Positions 1-6,710 of a stretch of 28,250 nucleotides of DNA are shown here, in pieces (the first letter of the stretch is position 1; each line of letters starts with the position of its first letter). The stretch covers positions 1-28,250 of the forward strand of contig DAIDJQ010000112.1 of NCBI GenBank assembly GCA_027451305.1. Reading direction: 5' to 3'. The notes beneath the pieces were generated by a model. The model saw only the letters and a program-made list of their open reading frames with translations, was not told the DNA's origin and made no database searches. The DNA is from Cellulomonas sp. (GTDB lineage: Bacteria; Actinomycetota; Actinomycetes; Actinomycetales; Cellulomonadaceae). Made by a program: the position numbers and the translations under genes.

Positions 1-378
1 CGGCTCGGCATGCTGGACGGTCAGCGGATGCGCGCCGCACGCGTGGTGTTCGACATCGGCGTGCACCTGGGGCTGCCGGCGCCGGAGCAGTACGGCGGCG
101 GCAGCTGGGACGCGGACAAGGGCTGGGCGCTGCTGCGGGACAACATCCACATGCCGGCCTCGTTCATCCGGTTCGAGTGGCTGCGCTACCTGGGCTGGCC
201 CGGCCAGGCGCCGTCGTACCTGGTGGGTCAGCGGCTGTGGCAGCAGGCTCGGGACCACGCGCAGCTGTCGGCCGCGGCGCGCGGGGAGACGTTCGACCTG
301 CGGGACTTCCACGACCGGGCGCTGTCGCTCGGGTCGCTGCCCCTGCAGGTGCTGCCGAAGGCGATCGCGCGCCGGTGA
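1..378 (+). CDS. DUF885 family protein, C-terminal part (5' end outside window)
   Basis: The reading frame is open from the left edge and ends at TGA 376-378, so only the last ~125 residues are visible. The segment carries the C-terminal pattern of the DUF885 family: a 'GQRMRAARVVFDIGVHLG' helix, then 'EWLRYLGWPGQAPSYLVGQ', a tryptophan-rich helix, and a closing 'FDLRDFHDRALSLGSLPL' stretch. From family knowledge, DUF885 proteins are predicted zinc-dependent peptidase-like enzymes of unsettled substrate, many of them secreted or lipid-anchored. The N-terminal half is missing, so signal peptide and most metal ligands cannot be judged. The ATG at position 10 is internal, not a start. The next gene is convergent, 27 bases away. 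Confidence 0.8.
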   Translation, partial: RLGMLDGQRMRAARVVFDIGVHLGLPAPEQYGGGSWDADKGWALLRDNIHMPASFIRFEWLRYLGWPGQAPSYLVGQRLWQQARDHAQLSAAARGETFDLRDFHDRALSLGSLPLQVLPKAIARR

Positions 379-396
379 CGTGCGAGGTGCGGGCCC

Positions 397-412
397 CGGC
401 TGGGCTCAGCCG
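397..412. terminator. short hairpin between convergent genes, possible weak terminator
   Basis: CGGCTG (397-402) and CAGCCG (407-412) form a perfect 6-bp stem with a 4-base loop in the gap between the DUF885 and VKOR genes, overlapping the VKOR stop codon. There is no T-tract on either side, so termination is inferred from position and GC-rich stem only. Confidence 0.35.
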
Positions 413-1149
413 AGCAGCCCCGCGCCGTACCGCACGACGATCATCGCCAGCAGCACCACCAGGAACGCCCCGGTGACGAACCAGTCGTTGCCGGAGGCGA
501 CGAACCGGCGCGCGCCCACGCCGAGCGCGCCCGGCAGGACCAGGTTGCGCTCGCGGACGTTGAACCGGGTCAGCCCGGCCCAGACGAGCGTGGTGGTGAA
601 CGTGATGAGCAGGCACCACGGGCACAGCGCGTGGATGACGAAGTACGACTGGGTGAACAGCCACAGCGCGAACAGCAGGCCGATCGTGTACAGCGCCTGG
701 GCGCCGAGCATGAACCACCGCGGGAACCGGACACCGGCGACGACGGCCACCGAGATGGTCAGCACGACCGTCTCGAACAGGATGCCGAGGAACGCGTTCG
801 GGAATCCGAGCAGGCGCGCCTGCCACGTGGCGGCGACCTTGCCGCAGCTGAGCACGGCGCTGATGTCGCAGGTGAACTTCGCCTGCGGGTCGGCGGCGAG
901 GTGCCACGCCTCGATCGACAGCACGAACGACGTGTAGAGCCCGACCACCCCGGAGACGATCATCTCGATCGCGGTGCGCCGCACCCAGCGGCTCGGCGCC
1001 GGGCGCAGCAGCTGCGGGTCGTCGTCGAGCTCGCCGAGGTCGTCGTCGAGCACGTCGTCCACCTCGGTGGACTCGCCGCCGTGACCGCTCAGCCCGGACC
1101 CCGCGTGTGTCGTGTCGGCCACGGCACCTCCCCGTCTCTCGCCGCTCAT
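406..1149 (-). CDS. vitamin K epoxide reductase (VKOR) family membrane protein
   Basis: 247 aa with ATG at 1149-1147. Residues ~1-60 are a hydrophilic, very acidic cytosolic extension (a run of Asp/Glu around 27-44). A helical membrane bundle follows, with hydrophobic segments near 61-80, 118-140, 145-170, 172-192 and 224-246. The loop cysteine pair is C94/C102 (in 'TCDISAVLSCGKV') and the active-site CxxC is C176-P-W-C179 at the end of a membrane helix. In bacteria VKOR homologues reoxidise a DsbA-like thiol oxidase and pass electrons to quinone, so the likely role is disulfide formation in exported proteins. No fused thioredoxin domain and no DsbA-like neighbour is present in the window. 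It is divergent from maf with a 24-base start-to-start gap. Family assignment is strong; the substrate partner is unknown. Confidence 0.9.
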   Translation of the reverse strand: MSGERRGGAVADTTHAGSGLSGHGGESTEVDDVLDDDLGELDDDPQLLRPAPSRWVRRTAIEMIVSGVVGLYTSFVLSIEAWHLAADPQAKFTCDISAVLSCGKVAATWQARLLGFPNAFLGILFETVVLTISVAVVAGVRFPRWFMLGAQALYTIGLLFALWLFTQSYFVIHALCPWCLLITFTTTLVWAGLTRFNVRERNLVLPGALGVGARRFVASGNDWFVTGAFLVVLLAMIVVRYGAGLLG

Positions 1150-1173
1150 TGTGCCTGACTACGCTCAGCGCCC
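1150..1173. promoter_or_regulatory. 24-base divergent promoter region, overlapping -10 boxes for VKOR and maf
   Basis: Only 24 bases separate the VKOR ATG (1149) from the maf GTG (1174). On the plus strand TACGCT (1160-1165) lies 8 bases before the maf start. On the minus strand TAGTCA (1161-1156) lies 6 bases before the VKOR start. The two boxes share the TA/AT step at 1160-1161. Neither gene has a Shine-Dalgarno sequence, so both transcripts are probably leaderless and fired from one overlapping element. The VKOR box lacks the final T of TANNNT, so that half is weaker. Confidence 0.55.
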
Positions 1174-1836
1174 GTGACCCGGTTGCTGCTCGCCTCGGCC
1201 TCCCCCGCCCGTCGGGCGACCCTCCGGTCCGCCGGCATCGAGCCGGTCGTCGCGGTCTCCGGCGTCGACGAGGACCGTGCGCTCGCCGACGCGCGCGCGA
1301 GGCGGGGCAGCCTCGACCCGGCCGAGGCCGTGCTGGTGCTGGCCCGCGCCAAGGCCGAGGACGTCGCCGCAGCCCTGCCCGAGCGCCACCCGCGCATGCA
1401 CGACCTGCTGGTGCTCGGCTGCGACTCCATGCTCGAGTTGGACGGTCAGGTGCTCGGCAAGCCCTCGGACGCGGCTGAGGCGGTCGTCCGCTGGGACGCC
1501 ATGCGTGGCCGCTCCGGAGTGCTGCACACCGGGCACTGGCTGGTGGACGCCCGGTCCCTCGACGCCGGCGGCACCGGCCTCGAGCTCGGCGAGACCGCCT
1601 CGACGGTGGTGCACTTCGCGGACCTGTCCGACGAGGAGGTGGCCGCCTACGTCGCCACCGGTGAGCCGCTCCTCGTCGCCGGGGCGTTCACGGTGGACGG
1701 CCGCGGGGGGCCGTTCGTCGAGGGGATCGAGGGCGACCACCACAACGTGGTGGGTCTGTCGCTGCCGCTGCTGCGGCACCTGCTGCGCCGGGTGGGCGTG
1801 CCCGTCACCGAGCTGTGGAGCCGCACGTCGGCCTGA
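1174..1836 (+). CDS. maf: Maf family nucleoside triphosphate pyrophosphatase
   Basis: 220 aa with GTG at 1174, 8 bases downstream of TACGCT and without a ribosome binding site. The N-terminal 'LLLASASPARR' (4-14) is the Maf substrate-binding signature (usual SxSPRR). 'LVLGCDSMLELDGQVLGKP' (79-97) carries the catalytic Asp84, and 'VAGAFTVDGRGGPFVEGIEGDHHNVVGL' (168-195, with minor variation) is the conserved C-terminal block. Maf proteins hydrolyse non-canonical or modified (d)NTPs to monophosphates plus pyrophosphate; some affect septum formation when overproduced. Length is slightly above the usual ~200 aa. Between maf and accA there are 112 bases. In mycobacteria maf also lies near acyl-CoA carboxylase genes, so the context is conserved. 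Confidence 0.92.
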   Translation: MTRLLLASASPARRATLRSAGIEPVVAVSGVDEDRALADARARRGSLDPAEAVLVLARAKAEDVAAALPERHPRMHDLLVLGCDSMLELDGQVLGKPSDAAEAVVRWDAMRGRSGVLHTGHWLVDARSLDAGGTGLELGETASTVVHFADLSDEEVAAYVATGEPLLVAGAFTVDGRGGPFVEGIEGDHHNVVGLSLPLLRHLLRRVGVPVTELWSRTSA

Positions 1837-1914
1837 CGTGTGGGACCTGCACAACCGCAGGGGCGCCCGCATGGGAGGTTCGGCCAATCTTCTCCGGCGC
1901 CGCCCGAGCCCTCA

Positions 1915-1934
1915 CCCGCCTGCCGCACGGCGGG
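1915..1934 (+). terminator. 6-bp hairpin just before the accA -10 box
   Basis: CCCGCC (1915-1920) pairs with GGCGGG (1929-1934) across an 8-base loop, followed by CGTT. It sits 3 bases upstream of the TACGGT box of accA, so it could end maf transcription or act at the accA promoter. No T-run follows. The rest of the 112-base maf-accA gap (1837-1948) shows only a small CCTGC/GCAGG inverted repeat. Confidence 0.3.
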
Positions 1935-1937
1935 CGT

Positions 1938-1943
1938 TACGGT
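1938..1943 (+). promoter_or_regulatory. candidate -10 box (TACGGT) for leaderless accA mRNA
   Basis: TACGGT lies 5 bases before the GTG at 1949. The spacing is at the short end for leaderless starts, but there is no Shine-Dalgarno sequence and the same box type recurs before other genes here. Confidence 0.45.
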
Positions 1944-1948
1944 GAGCC

Positions 1949-3739
1949 GTGCCCGCCATCACCAAGGTCCTGGTCGCGAACCGGGGCGAGATCGCCGTGC
2001 GCATCGCCCGAGCCTGCCGCGATGCCGGCCTCGCCTCCGTCGCCGTGTACGCCGAGCCCGACCGCGAGGCCATGCACGTGCGGCTGGCCGACGAGGCGTT
2101 CTCGCTCGGCGGCGCCCGGGCCGCGGACACGTACCTCGACGCCGCGAAGCTGCTGGACGTCGCCCGGCGCGCCGGTGCCGACGCCGTGCACCCCGGGTAC
2201 GGGTTCCTCTCGGAGAACGCGGGCTTCGCGCAGGCCGTCATCGACGCCGGCCTGGTGTGGATCGGTCCGCCGCCGGCCGCCATCGAGGCGCTCGGCGACA
2301 AGGTCAGTGCGCGGCACATCGCCCAGCGCGCCGGTGCACCGCTGGTGGCCGGCACGCCGGACCCGGTGTCCGGGCCGGCGGAGGTGCACGAGTTCGCCGC
2401 GCAGCACGGCCTGCCGGTGGCGATCAAGGCGGCGTTCGGCGGCGGCGGGCGCGGCCTGAAGGTGGCCCGCACGGTCGACGAGATCGACGAGCTGTTCGAG
2501 TCGGCGGTGCGCGAGGCGGTCGCGGCGTTCGGCCGTGGCGAGTGCTTCGTCGAGCGGTACCTGGACCGGCCCCGGCACGTGGAGACGCAGTGCCTGGCGG
2601 ACCAGCACGGGACGGTCGTCGTCGTCTCCACCCGCGACTGCTCCCTGCAGCGGCGCCACCAGAAGCTCGTCGAGGAGGCGCCCGCGCCGTTCGTCACGCA
2701 GGAGCAGAACGACGAGCTGGTGCGCGCGTCCGTCGCGATCATGCGCGAGGCGGGCTACGTCGGCGCCGGCACCTGCGAGTTCCTGCTCGCGACGGACGGC
2801 ACCATCTCCTTCCTCGAGGTGAACACCCGCCTGCAGGTGGAGCACCCGGTCAGCGAGGAGGTCAGCGGCATCGACCTGGTCCGCGAGCAGCTGCGCATCG
2901 CGGCCGGCGAGCCGCTCGGCTACGACCGGGTCGAGACCCGTGGTCACTCGATCGAGTTCCGGATCAACGGCGAGGACCCGGCCGCGGGCTTCATGCCGGC
3001 CCCCGGCCGGATCAGCACGTTGCGGTTCCCCGCCGGCCCCGGTGTCCGCGTCGACTCCGGCGTGGTGGAGGGCGACACCGTCTCGGGGGCGTTCGACTCG
3101 ATGATCGCCAAGCTCGTCGTCACCGGGGCCACGCGGCAGCAGGCGATCGAGCGGGCGCGGCGTGCGCTCGGCGAGCTCGAGGTGGCCGGCATCCCCACGG
3201 TGGTTCCTTTCCACCGGGCGGTGCTCGAGACCGAGGAGTTCGCCCCCGCGGACGCCTCCCAGCCCTTCCGGGTGCACACCCGCTGGATCGAGACGGAGTT
3301 CGCCGACCGGCTCGCACAGCTGGTGCCCGCCCCGACCACGACGGCGGACGACGACGATGCCGAGCAGGACGTGCTCGAGCGCGTGGTCGTGGAGGTGGGC
3401 GGCAAACGGCTCGAGGTGGTGCTGCCGGCCGCCCTCGCCGCGGGCCGCGCCCGGGCCGGCGCGCGCGCCGGGCTGCCGGCCAACCGGCGTCCCGTGCGCC
3501 GCACCACGGCCGCGCGGCCCGGCGGGACCACCCTCACCTCCCCGATGCAGGGCACCATCGTCAAGGTCGCGGTCAGCGAGGGTGCGCAGGTGGTCGAGGG
3601 CGACCTCGTGGTGGTCCTCGAGGCGATGAAGATGGAGCAGCCGCTGCTGGCGCACCGCGCCGGGACCGTGACGGCGCTCAGCGCCGGCGTCGGGTCGAGC
3701 GTCTCCGCCGGGACCGCCATCTGCGAGATCGTCGGCTGA
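1949..3739 (+). CDS. accA: acyl-CoA carboxylase alpha chain (biotin carboxylase + biotin carboxyl carrier protein)
   Basis: 596 aa, GTG at 1949. The order is biotin carboxylase N-domain ('[17 protein letters not shown]', 6-22), ATP-grasp domain (glycine loop 'FGGGGRGLK' 163-171, '[14 protein letters not shown]' 288-301), C-domain ('[13 protein letters not shown]' 332-344), an acidic then Ala/Arg-rich linker (~460-525), and a biotinyl domain. K561 in 'EAMKM' is the biotin attachment lysine. It carboxylates its own biotin with ATP and bicarbonate, then supplies a separate carboxyltransferase beta chain to make malonyl- or methylmalonyl-CoA. No carboxyltransferase is in the window. The length fits actinobacterial AccA/PccA. 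The Nudix gene begins 4 bases after its stop, so the two are probably co-transcribed. Acetyl- versus propionyl-CoA preference is set by the absent partner and cannot be read here. Confidence 0.93.
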   Translation: MPAITKVLVANRGEIAVRIARACRDAGLASVAVYAEPDREAMHVRLADEAFSLGGARAADTYLDAAKLLDVARRAGADAVHPGYGFLSENAGFAQAVIDAGLVWIGPPPAAIEALGDKVSARHIAQRAGAPLVAGTPDPVSGPAEVHEFAAQHGLPVAIKAAFGGGGRGLKVARTVDEIDELFESAVREAVAAFGRGECFVERYLDRPRHVETQCLADQHGTVVVVSTRDCSLQRRHQKLVEEAPAPFVTQEQNDELVRASVAIMREAGYVGAGTCEFLLATDGTISFLEVNTRLQVEHPVSEEVSGIDLVREQLRIAAGEPLGYDRVETRGHSIEFRINGEDPAAGFMPAPGRISTLRFPAGPGVRVDSGVVEGDTVSGAFDSMIAKLVVTGATRQQAIERARRALGELEVAGIPTVVPFHRAVLETEEFAPADASQPFRVHTRWIETEFADRLAQLVPAPTTTADDDDAEQDVLERVVVEVGGKRLEVVLPAALAAGRARAGARAGLPANRRPVRRTTAARPGGTTLTSPMQGTIVKVAVSEGAQVVEGDLVVVLEAMKMEQPLLAHRAGTVTALSAGVGSSVSAGTAICEIVG

Positions 3740-3743
3740 ACGG

Positions 3744-4247
3744 GTGACGAACGCCGCGGTGCCGCCGCGCGACCGGCTGCACCGCCAGCCCGGCGACGGG
3801 TGGGTGGACTGCCGGTGCGGGCGTCGGCACTGGGGGCTGTTCGGCGCCGCCGGCCTGCTGCTCGTCAGGCGCGACCGGCAGGGGGACCCGACGCACGTGG
3901 TGCTGCAGCACCGGGCGACCTGGAGCGACCAGGGCGGCACCTGGGCGCTGCCCGGCGGTGCGATGGCACCTGGTGAGTCCGCGGTGCAGGGGGCGCTGCG
4001 CGAGGCGCACGAGGAGGCGGGCATCGACCCGGCCGCCGTCGCCGTCCGCGGCGAGCACGTGCTGACGCACCCCGACTGGTCGTACACCACCGTGCTGGCG
4101 GACGAGGCCGTGCACGTGACGCCCGTCGTCACCGACGCCGAGAGCACCGCCGTCGAGTGGGTCCCTGTGGACCAGGTGGCCCGGCGGCCGCTGCTGACGG
4201 CCTTCGAGGCCGCGTGGCCGGAGCTGCTGGACCGCATCTCGCGCTGA
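3744..4247 (+). CDS. Nudix hydrolase
   Basis: 167 aa, GTG at 3744, 4 bases after the accA stop. The Nudix box is intact: G72-x5-E78-x7-R86-E-A-x-E90-E91-x-G93, in 'GGAMAPGESAVQGALREAHEEAG'-type context split over residues 71-93. The glutamates bind the catalytic metal. An N-terminal 'VDCRCGRRHWG' (21-31) holds two cysteines (C23, C25) and is a frequent lead-in of actinobacterial Nudix proteins. Nudix enzymes hydrolyse a nucleoside diphosphate linked to another group X; the substrate here cannot be inferred. Downstream 4248-4342 is a 95-base gap before the convergent lpdA gene. Confidence 0.9.
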   Translation: MTNAAVPPRDRLHRQPGDGWVDCRCGRRHWGLFGAAGLLLVRRDRQGDPTHVVLQHRATWSDQGGTWALPGGAMAPGESAVQGALREAHEEAGIDPAAVAVRGEHVLTHPDWSYTTVLADEAVHVTPVVTDAESTAVEWVPVDQVARRPLLTAFEAAWPELLDRISR

Positions 4248-4263
4248 CCGCGCCCGTTCATCG

Positions 4264-4321
4264 AGGTGCCTCCCGTCGGGGCCAGGTCCCCGAACCACGG
4301 GCGGCGCAGGTCGTGGCACCT
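4264..4321. repeat. 7-bp inverted repeat between convergent genes
   Basis: AGGTGCC (4264-4270) and GGCACCT (4315-4321) are perfect inverted copies separated by 44 bases, in the gap between the Nudix gene and lpdA. The long loop makes a simple terminator unlikely. It is noted because the gap holds nothing else. Confidence 0.25.
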
Positions 4322-4342
4322 GAGCGAAGCCTGCCGGCGCGC

Positions 4343-5755
4343 TCAGTCCACCGGTCGACGGTGCAGCATCCGCGCCACCTCGGCGATCGTGCCGGACAAC
4401 GACGGGTACACGGTGATCGCGTCGGCGAGCTGGTCGGCCGTCATCCGGTGCGCCACCGCGAGCGTCAGCGGGAACACCTGCTCGGAGGCCCGCGGGCCGA
4501 CGACGACGGCGCCGAGCACGGTCCCGCTGGACGGGTGCGCGAACAGCTTGACGAAGCCCTCGTGCACGCCCAGCATCTTCGCCCGCGGGTTGCGGGCCAG
4601 CGGCAGGCTGCTCACCTCGTACGGCGTGCCTGTCTCGCGCAGGCGCGCCTCGGACAGCCCGACGGTGGCGATCTCCGGCGTGGTGAACACGTTCGCCGCA
4701 ACCCCGCGCAGGGACAAGGGCGCCACGGCATCGCCCAGCGCGTGCGACATGGCGATCCGGCCCTGGGTCGCAGCGACCGATGCCAGCGGGAGCACGCCCG
4801 TGCAGTCGCCGGCCGCGTAGACGCCTCGGGCCGAGGTGCGCGAGACCTGGTCCACCAGCACGTGGCCGCTCGGGCCGAGCCGCACGCCGGCCTCCTCCAG
4901 CCCGATCCCACCGGTGCTCGGCACGGACCCGACGGCCAGGAGCGCGTGCGAGCCCGCCACCACCCGCCCGTCGGCCAGCTCCACCTCGACCCCGTCGGCC
5001 GTGCGCCGCGCCGCGACGGCGCGGGACCGCCCGAGCACCGTCATGCCGCCCACGGTGAACACCTGCTCCAGCAGGTGCGCGGCGTCCGCGTCCTCCCCCG
5101 GCAGCACCCGGTCGCGGCTCGAGACGAGCACCACCTCGACGCCCAGGGCGCTGTACGCCCCGGCGAACTCCGCCCCGGTGACGCCGGAGCCGACCACCAC
5201 CAGCCGGCTGGGCAGCTCGGCCAGGTCGTACAGCTGGGTCCAGGTGAGGATCCGCTCGCCGTCCGGCATCGCCTCGGGCAGCACGCGGGGCGTCGCACCG
5301 GTGGCCACCAGCACGACGTCGGCCTCGAGCACCACGTCGTCCCGGCCGGCCGGGGTGCGGACCGCCACGTGCTGGGCGTCCTGCAGCGATCCCTGACCGA
5401 GCAGCACCCGGACACCCTCCCGCTCCAGGCGTGCGCCGATGTCCGCCGACTGGGCGGCCGCCAGGGCCTTCACCCGCGCGTTCACCGCGGCCAGGTCGAT
5501 CGTCGGCCGCTGCTCCCGCACGGGTCCCACGCCCAGCTCCGGCGCGAGCGCGGCCGTGGTCATCCACTCCGCGGTGGCGATGAGGGTCTTGGACGGCACC
5601 ACGTCGGTGAGCACGGCGGCCCCGCCGAGCCCGGTGCGCTCCACCACGGTGACGTCTGCGCCGAGCCGCCGGGCGACCAGGGCCGCCTCGTACCCGCCTG
5701 GTCCCCCGCCGACGACGACGACACGACCGGCCGGCACGGCGGGAGCGCTCACCAC
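4343..5755 (-). CDS. lpdA: NAD(P)H-quinone dehydrogenase, LpdA-type flavoprotein disulfide reductase family
   Basis: 470 aa with GTG at 5755 (a second GTG follows at 5752). FAD-binding '[21 protein letters not shown]' spans residues 12-32 (key glycines 16-21), the NAD(P)-binding glycine motif is '[14 protein letters not shown]', and the second FAD motif is '[10 protein letters not shown]'. The C-terminal dimerisation domain starts near 345. The redox Cys pair of true lipoamide dehydrogenases (CxxxxC) is absent: the site reads '[16 protein letters not shown]'. The C-terminal catalytic His is replaced ('[13 protein letters not shown]'). This matches what I recall of M. tuberculosis LpdA (Rv3303c), which lacks lipoamide activity and reduces quinones. 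Many genomes mislabel it dihydrolipoamide dehydrogenase. Divergent from pnp with 62 bases between starts; a weak CAGAAT box (5764-5759) would suit the second GTG. Confidence 0.88.
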   Translation of the reverse strand: MVSAPAVPAGRVVVVGGGPGGYEAALVARRLGADVTVVERTGLGGAAVLTDVVPSKTLIATAEWMTTAALAPELGVGPVREQRPTIDLAAVNARVKALAAAQSADIGARLEREGVRVLLGQGSLQDAQHVAVRTPAGRDDVVLEADVVLVATGATPRVLPEAMPDGERILTWTQLYDLAELPSRLVVVGSGVTGAEFAGAYSALGVEVVLVSSRDRVLPGEDADAAHLLEQVFTVGGMTVLGRSRAVAARRTADGVEVELADGRVVAGSHALLAVGSVPSTGGIGLEEAGVRLGPSGHVLVDQVSRTSARGVYAAGDCTGVLPLASVAATQGRIAMSHALGDAVAPLSLRGVAANVFTTPEIATVGLSEARLRETGTPYEVSSLPLARNPRAKMLGVHEGFVKLFAHPSSGTVLGAVVVGPRASEQVFPLTLAVAHRMTADQLADAITVYPSLSGTIAEVARMLHRRPVD

Positions 5756-5804
5756 CGCATTCTGACCGACCGGAAGCCCGACCCGCTCCCGGCGCCCCCG
5801 CCAC

Positions 5805-5810
5805 TAGCCT
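5805..5810 (+). promoter_or_regulatory. -10 box (TAGCCT) for leaderless pnp mRNA
   Basis: TAGCCT is followed by exactly 7 bases and then the ATG at 5818. No Shine-Dalgarno is present, so transcription very likely starts at or next to the start codon. Confidence 0.65.
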
Positions 5811-5817
5811 TCGAGCC

Positions 5818-6678
5818 ATGACCGACCAGACCGTCCCGGCCCGCGCCGTCCCCGATCTCGACGATCCCGCGACCGACCCGTTCGACGTCGCCCGGGCCGC
5901 CGCAGCGACCATCGCAGAGCGCACCGGCGTGCCCCGCCACGACGTCGCCCTGGTGCTCGGCTCCGGCTGGGGCGGCGCGGCCGACCTGCTCGGCGAGACG
6001 GTCGCCGAGCTGCCGAGCCACGAGGTGCCCGGCTTCAGCAGGCCCGCCGTCGTCGGGCACGTCGGCACGCTGCGCTCGGTGCGCTACCCGGGGGCTGACG
6101 GCATCGACCGGTTCGCCCTGGTGCTGGGCGCACGGACCCATCTCTACGAGGGCCGCGGCGTGCGGTCGGTGGTGCACGGCGTGCGTACGGCAGCGGCGGC
6201 CGGGGCGCGCGCGGTGGTGCTGACCAACGGCTGCGGCGGCCTGGACCCGGCGTGGGCACCCGGCACCCCGGTGCTGATCAGCGACCACATCAACCTCACC
6301 GCCACGTCTCCGCTCGAGGGTGCGACGTTCGTCGACCTGACGGACCTGTACTCGGCGCGGCTGCGGGCGGTCGCGCGCGAGGTCGACCCCGGGCTGCCGG
6401 AGGGCGTGTACGTCCAGTTCCGTGGGCCGCACTACGAGACGCCCGCCGAGGTCGCGATGGCGGGCCGGATCGGCGGCCACCTGGTGGGCATGTCCACCAC
6501 GCTCGAGGCGATCGCGGCGCGGCACGCCGGGCTCGAGGTGCTGGGTGTCTCCCTGGTGACCAACCCGGCAGCCGGGATCAGCACCGAGCCGCTGTCGCAC
6601 GGCGAGGTCCTCGCGGCGGGTGCCGCGGCCGGGCCGCGGATCAGCGCCCTGCTGGCACAGGTGGTCCGCCGGATCTGA
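5818..6678 (+). CDS. purine nucleoside phosphorylase (trimeric type)
   Basis: 286 aa, ATG at 5818. Family motifs in order: phosphate-binding 'LVLGSGWGG' (46-53), 'RTHLYEG' (106-112, usual R-x-H-x-YEG), 'VLTNGCGGL' (134-142), '[14 protein letters not shown]' (201-214, Glu211 contacting the base), '[13 protein letters not shown]' (224-236), and 'SLVTNPAAG' (245-253) with the purine-binding Asn249. It splits inosine and guanosine (ribo or deoxy) with phosphate into base and (deoxy)ribose-1-phosphate in the cytoplasm. The phosphomutase follows 32 bases downstream, the logical consumer of the sugar phosphate, and adenosine deaminase, which makes inosine, is encoded 3 kb away. Symbols used in other genomes are punA or deoD; the length and motifs fit the low-molecular-mass trimeric class. 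Confidence 0.93.
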   Translation: MTDQTVPARAVPDLDDPATDPFDVARAAAATIAERTGVPRHDVALVLGSGWGGAADLLGETVAELPSHEVPGFSRPAVVGHVGTLRSVRYPGADGIDRFALVLGARTHLYEGRGVRSVVHGVRTAAAAGARAVVLTNGCGGLDPAWAPGTPVLISDHINLTATSPLEGATFVDLTDLYSARLRAVAREVDPGLPEGVYVQFRGPHYETPAEVAMAGRIGGHLVGMSTTLEAIAARHAGLEVLGVSLVTNPAAGISTEPLSHGEVLAAGAAAGPRISALLAQVVRRI

Positions 6679-6697
6679 CCGCGCGACGCACCTGCCC

Positions 6698-6703
6698 TAC
6701 CGT
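6698..6703 (+). promoter_or_regulatory. -10 box (TACCGT) for leaderless phosphomutase mRNA
   Basis: TACCGT is followed by exactly 7 bases and then ATG at 6711, in the 32-base gap after pnp. The mutase can therefore be transcribed on its own as well as by read-through. Confidence 0.6.
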
Positions 6704-6710
6704 GGGGCCC

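Noticed and set aside
1937..4261. 774-aa open frame on the minus strand over accA and the Nudix gene
   Set aside because: Shadow of GC-rich codon use. The opposite strand encodes two recognisable enzymes with intact motifs; the minus translation is low-complexity Arg/Ala/Gly/His sequence.
4264..4321. AGGTGCC/GGCACCT inverted repeat as a terminator
   Set aside because: The 44-base loop and short arms make a functional hairpin doubtful; listed only as a repeat.
3678..6068. 796-aa minus-strand frame across lpdA
   Set aside because: Out-of-frame shadow: it is Arg/Ala/Gly-rich and crosses gene ends on both strands.
6252..6710. Upstream extension of the phosphomutase into pnp
   Set aside because: The extension would overlap most of the 3' half of pnp. 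The ATG at 6711 has a 7-base-spaced -10 box and gives the family N-terminus.
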